Below, in pieces: positions 8,149-8,164 of a DNA stretch of 8,164 bases; the stretch's first letter is position 1; every line of letters begins with the position of its first letter. Under the pieces are notes generated by a model. It did no database searches, was not told the origin of the DNA, and saw nothing but the letters and a program-made list of their open reading frames with translations. Source of the stretch: an uncultured Collinsella sp. (GTDB lineage: Bacteria > Actinomycetota > Coriobacteriia > Coriobacteriales > Coriobacteriaceae). The DNA lies in the NCBI GenBank assembly GCA_900549085.1, contig URMO01000081.1, positions 1-8,164 on the forward strand. Reading direction: 5' to 3'. Position numbers and translations under genes: made by a program.

Positions 8149-8164
8149 ACATGCAAGAAACCCT

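Noticed and set aside
8151..8164. ATG at 8151 as the start of a downstream gene such as the PFL activase
   Set aside because: Only four codons are visible, no ribosome-binding site precedes it, and the upstream bases are in a hairpin. Cannot be supported from this window.

Overview
The window is GC-rich in its coding parts, with mostly C- or G-ending codons, and is AT-richer between genes. Gene content suggests an anaerobic, fermentative Gram-positive of the Coriobacteriia type (Collinsella or a relative). This is an inference from protein style and codon use, not from a marker gene.

Layout. Positions 1-479 hold no gene I can support. They contain a 237-bp structure (121-357) bounded by two 35-bp inverted repeats that match at 34 of 35 positions, and then a strong, symmetrical terminator (415-452). 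The minus strand from 5148 to 480 is a tightly coupled three-gene operon. A MarR-family regulator is followed by a 788-aa ABC exporter half and a 618-aa partner half, with GTGA and TAATG overlaps. The ATPase motifs show a heterodimeric exporter with one competent and one degenerate ATP site. The degenerate Walker B and H-loop are in the 788-aa half, and the degenerate signature is in the 618-aa half. The 788-aa half also has an extra ~200-residue segment between its first two membrane helices.

Positions 5149-5698 form a divergent intergenic region. On the marR side, a long inverted repeat covers the GTG start codon and encloses its ribosome-binding site. On the pfl side there is a candidate promoter, an upstream palindrome, and a long leader that can form several hairpins.

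The plus strand from 5699 carries a pyruvate formate-lyase whose polypeptide is divided between two genes. A 683-aa core has the catalytic Cys-Cys pair but no glycyl-radical domain. A separate 83-aa gene (7836-8087) is essentially only that domain (RVSGYAV, Gly58). Together they total 766 residues, close to the 760 of one-piece E. coli PflB. The 85-bp gap holds a 25-bp near-perfect palindrome centred on an extended -10 promoter motif, then a GC-rich hairpin and a good ribosome-binding site. The radical-carrying part may therefore be expressed independently of the core. This two-part enzyme is the most interesting feature of the window. The last 77 bases contain another hairpin and no supported gene.
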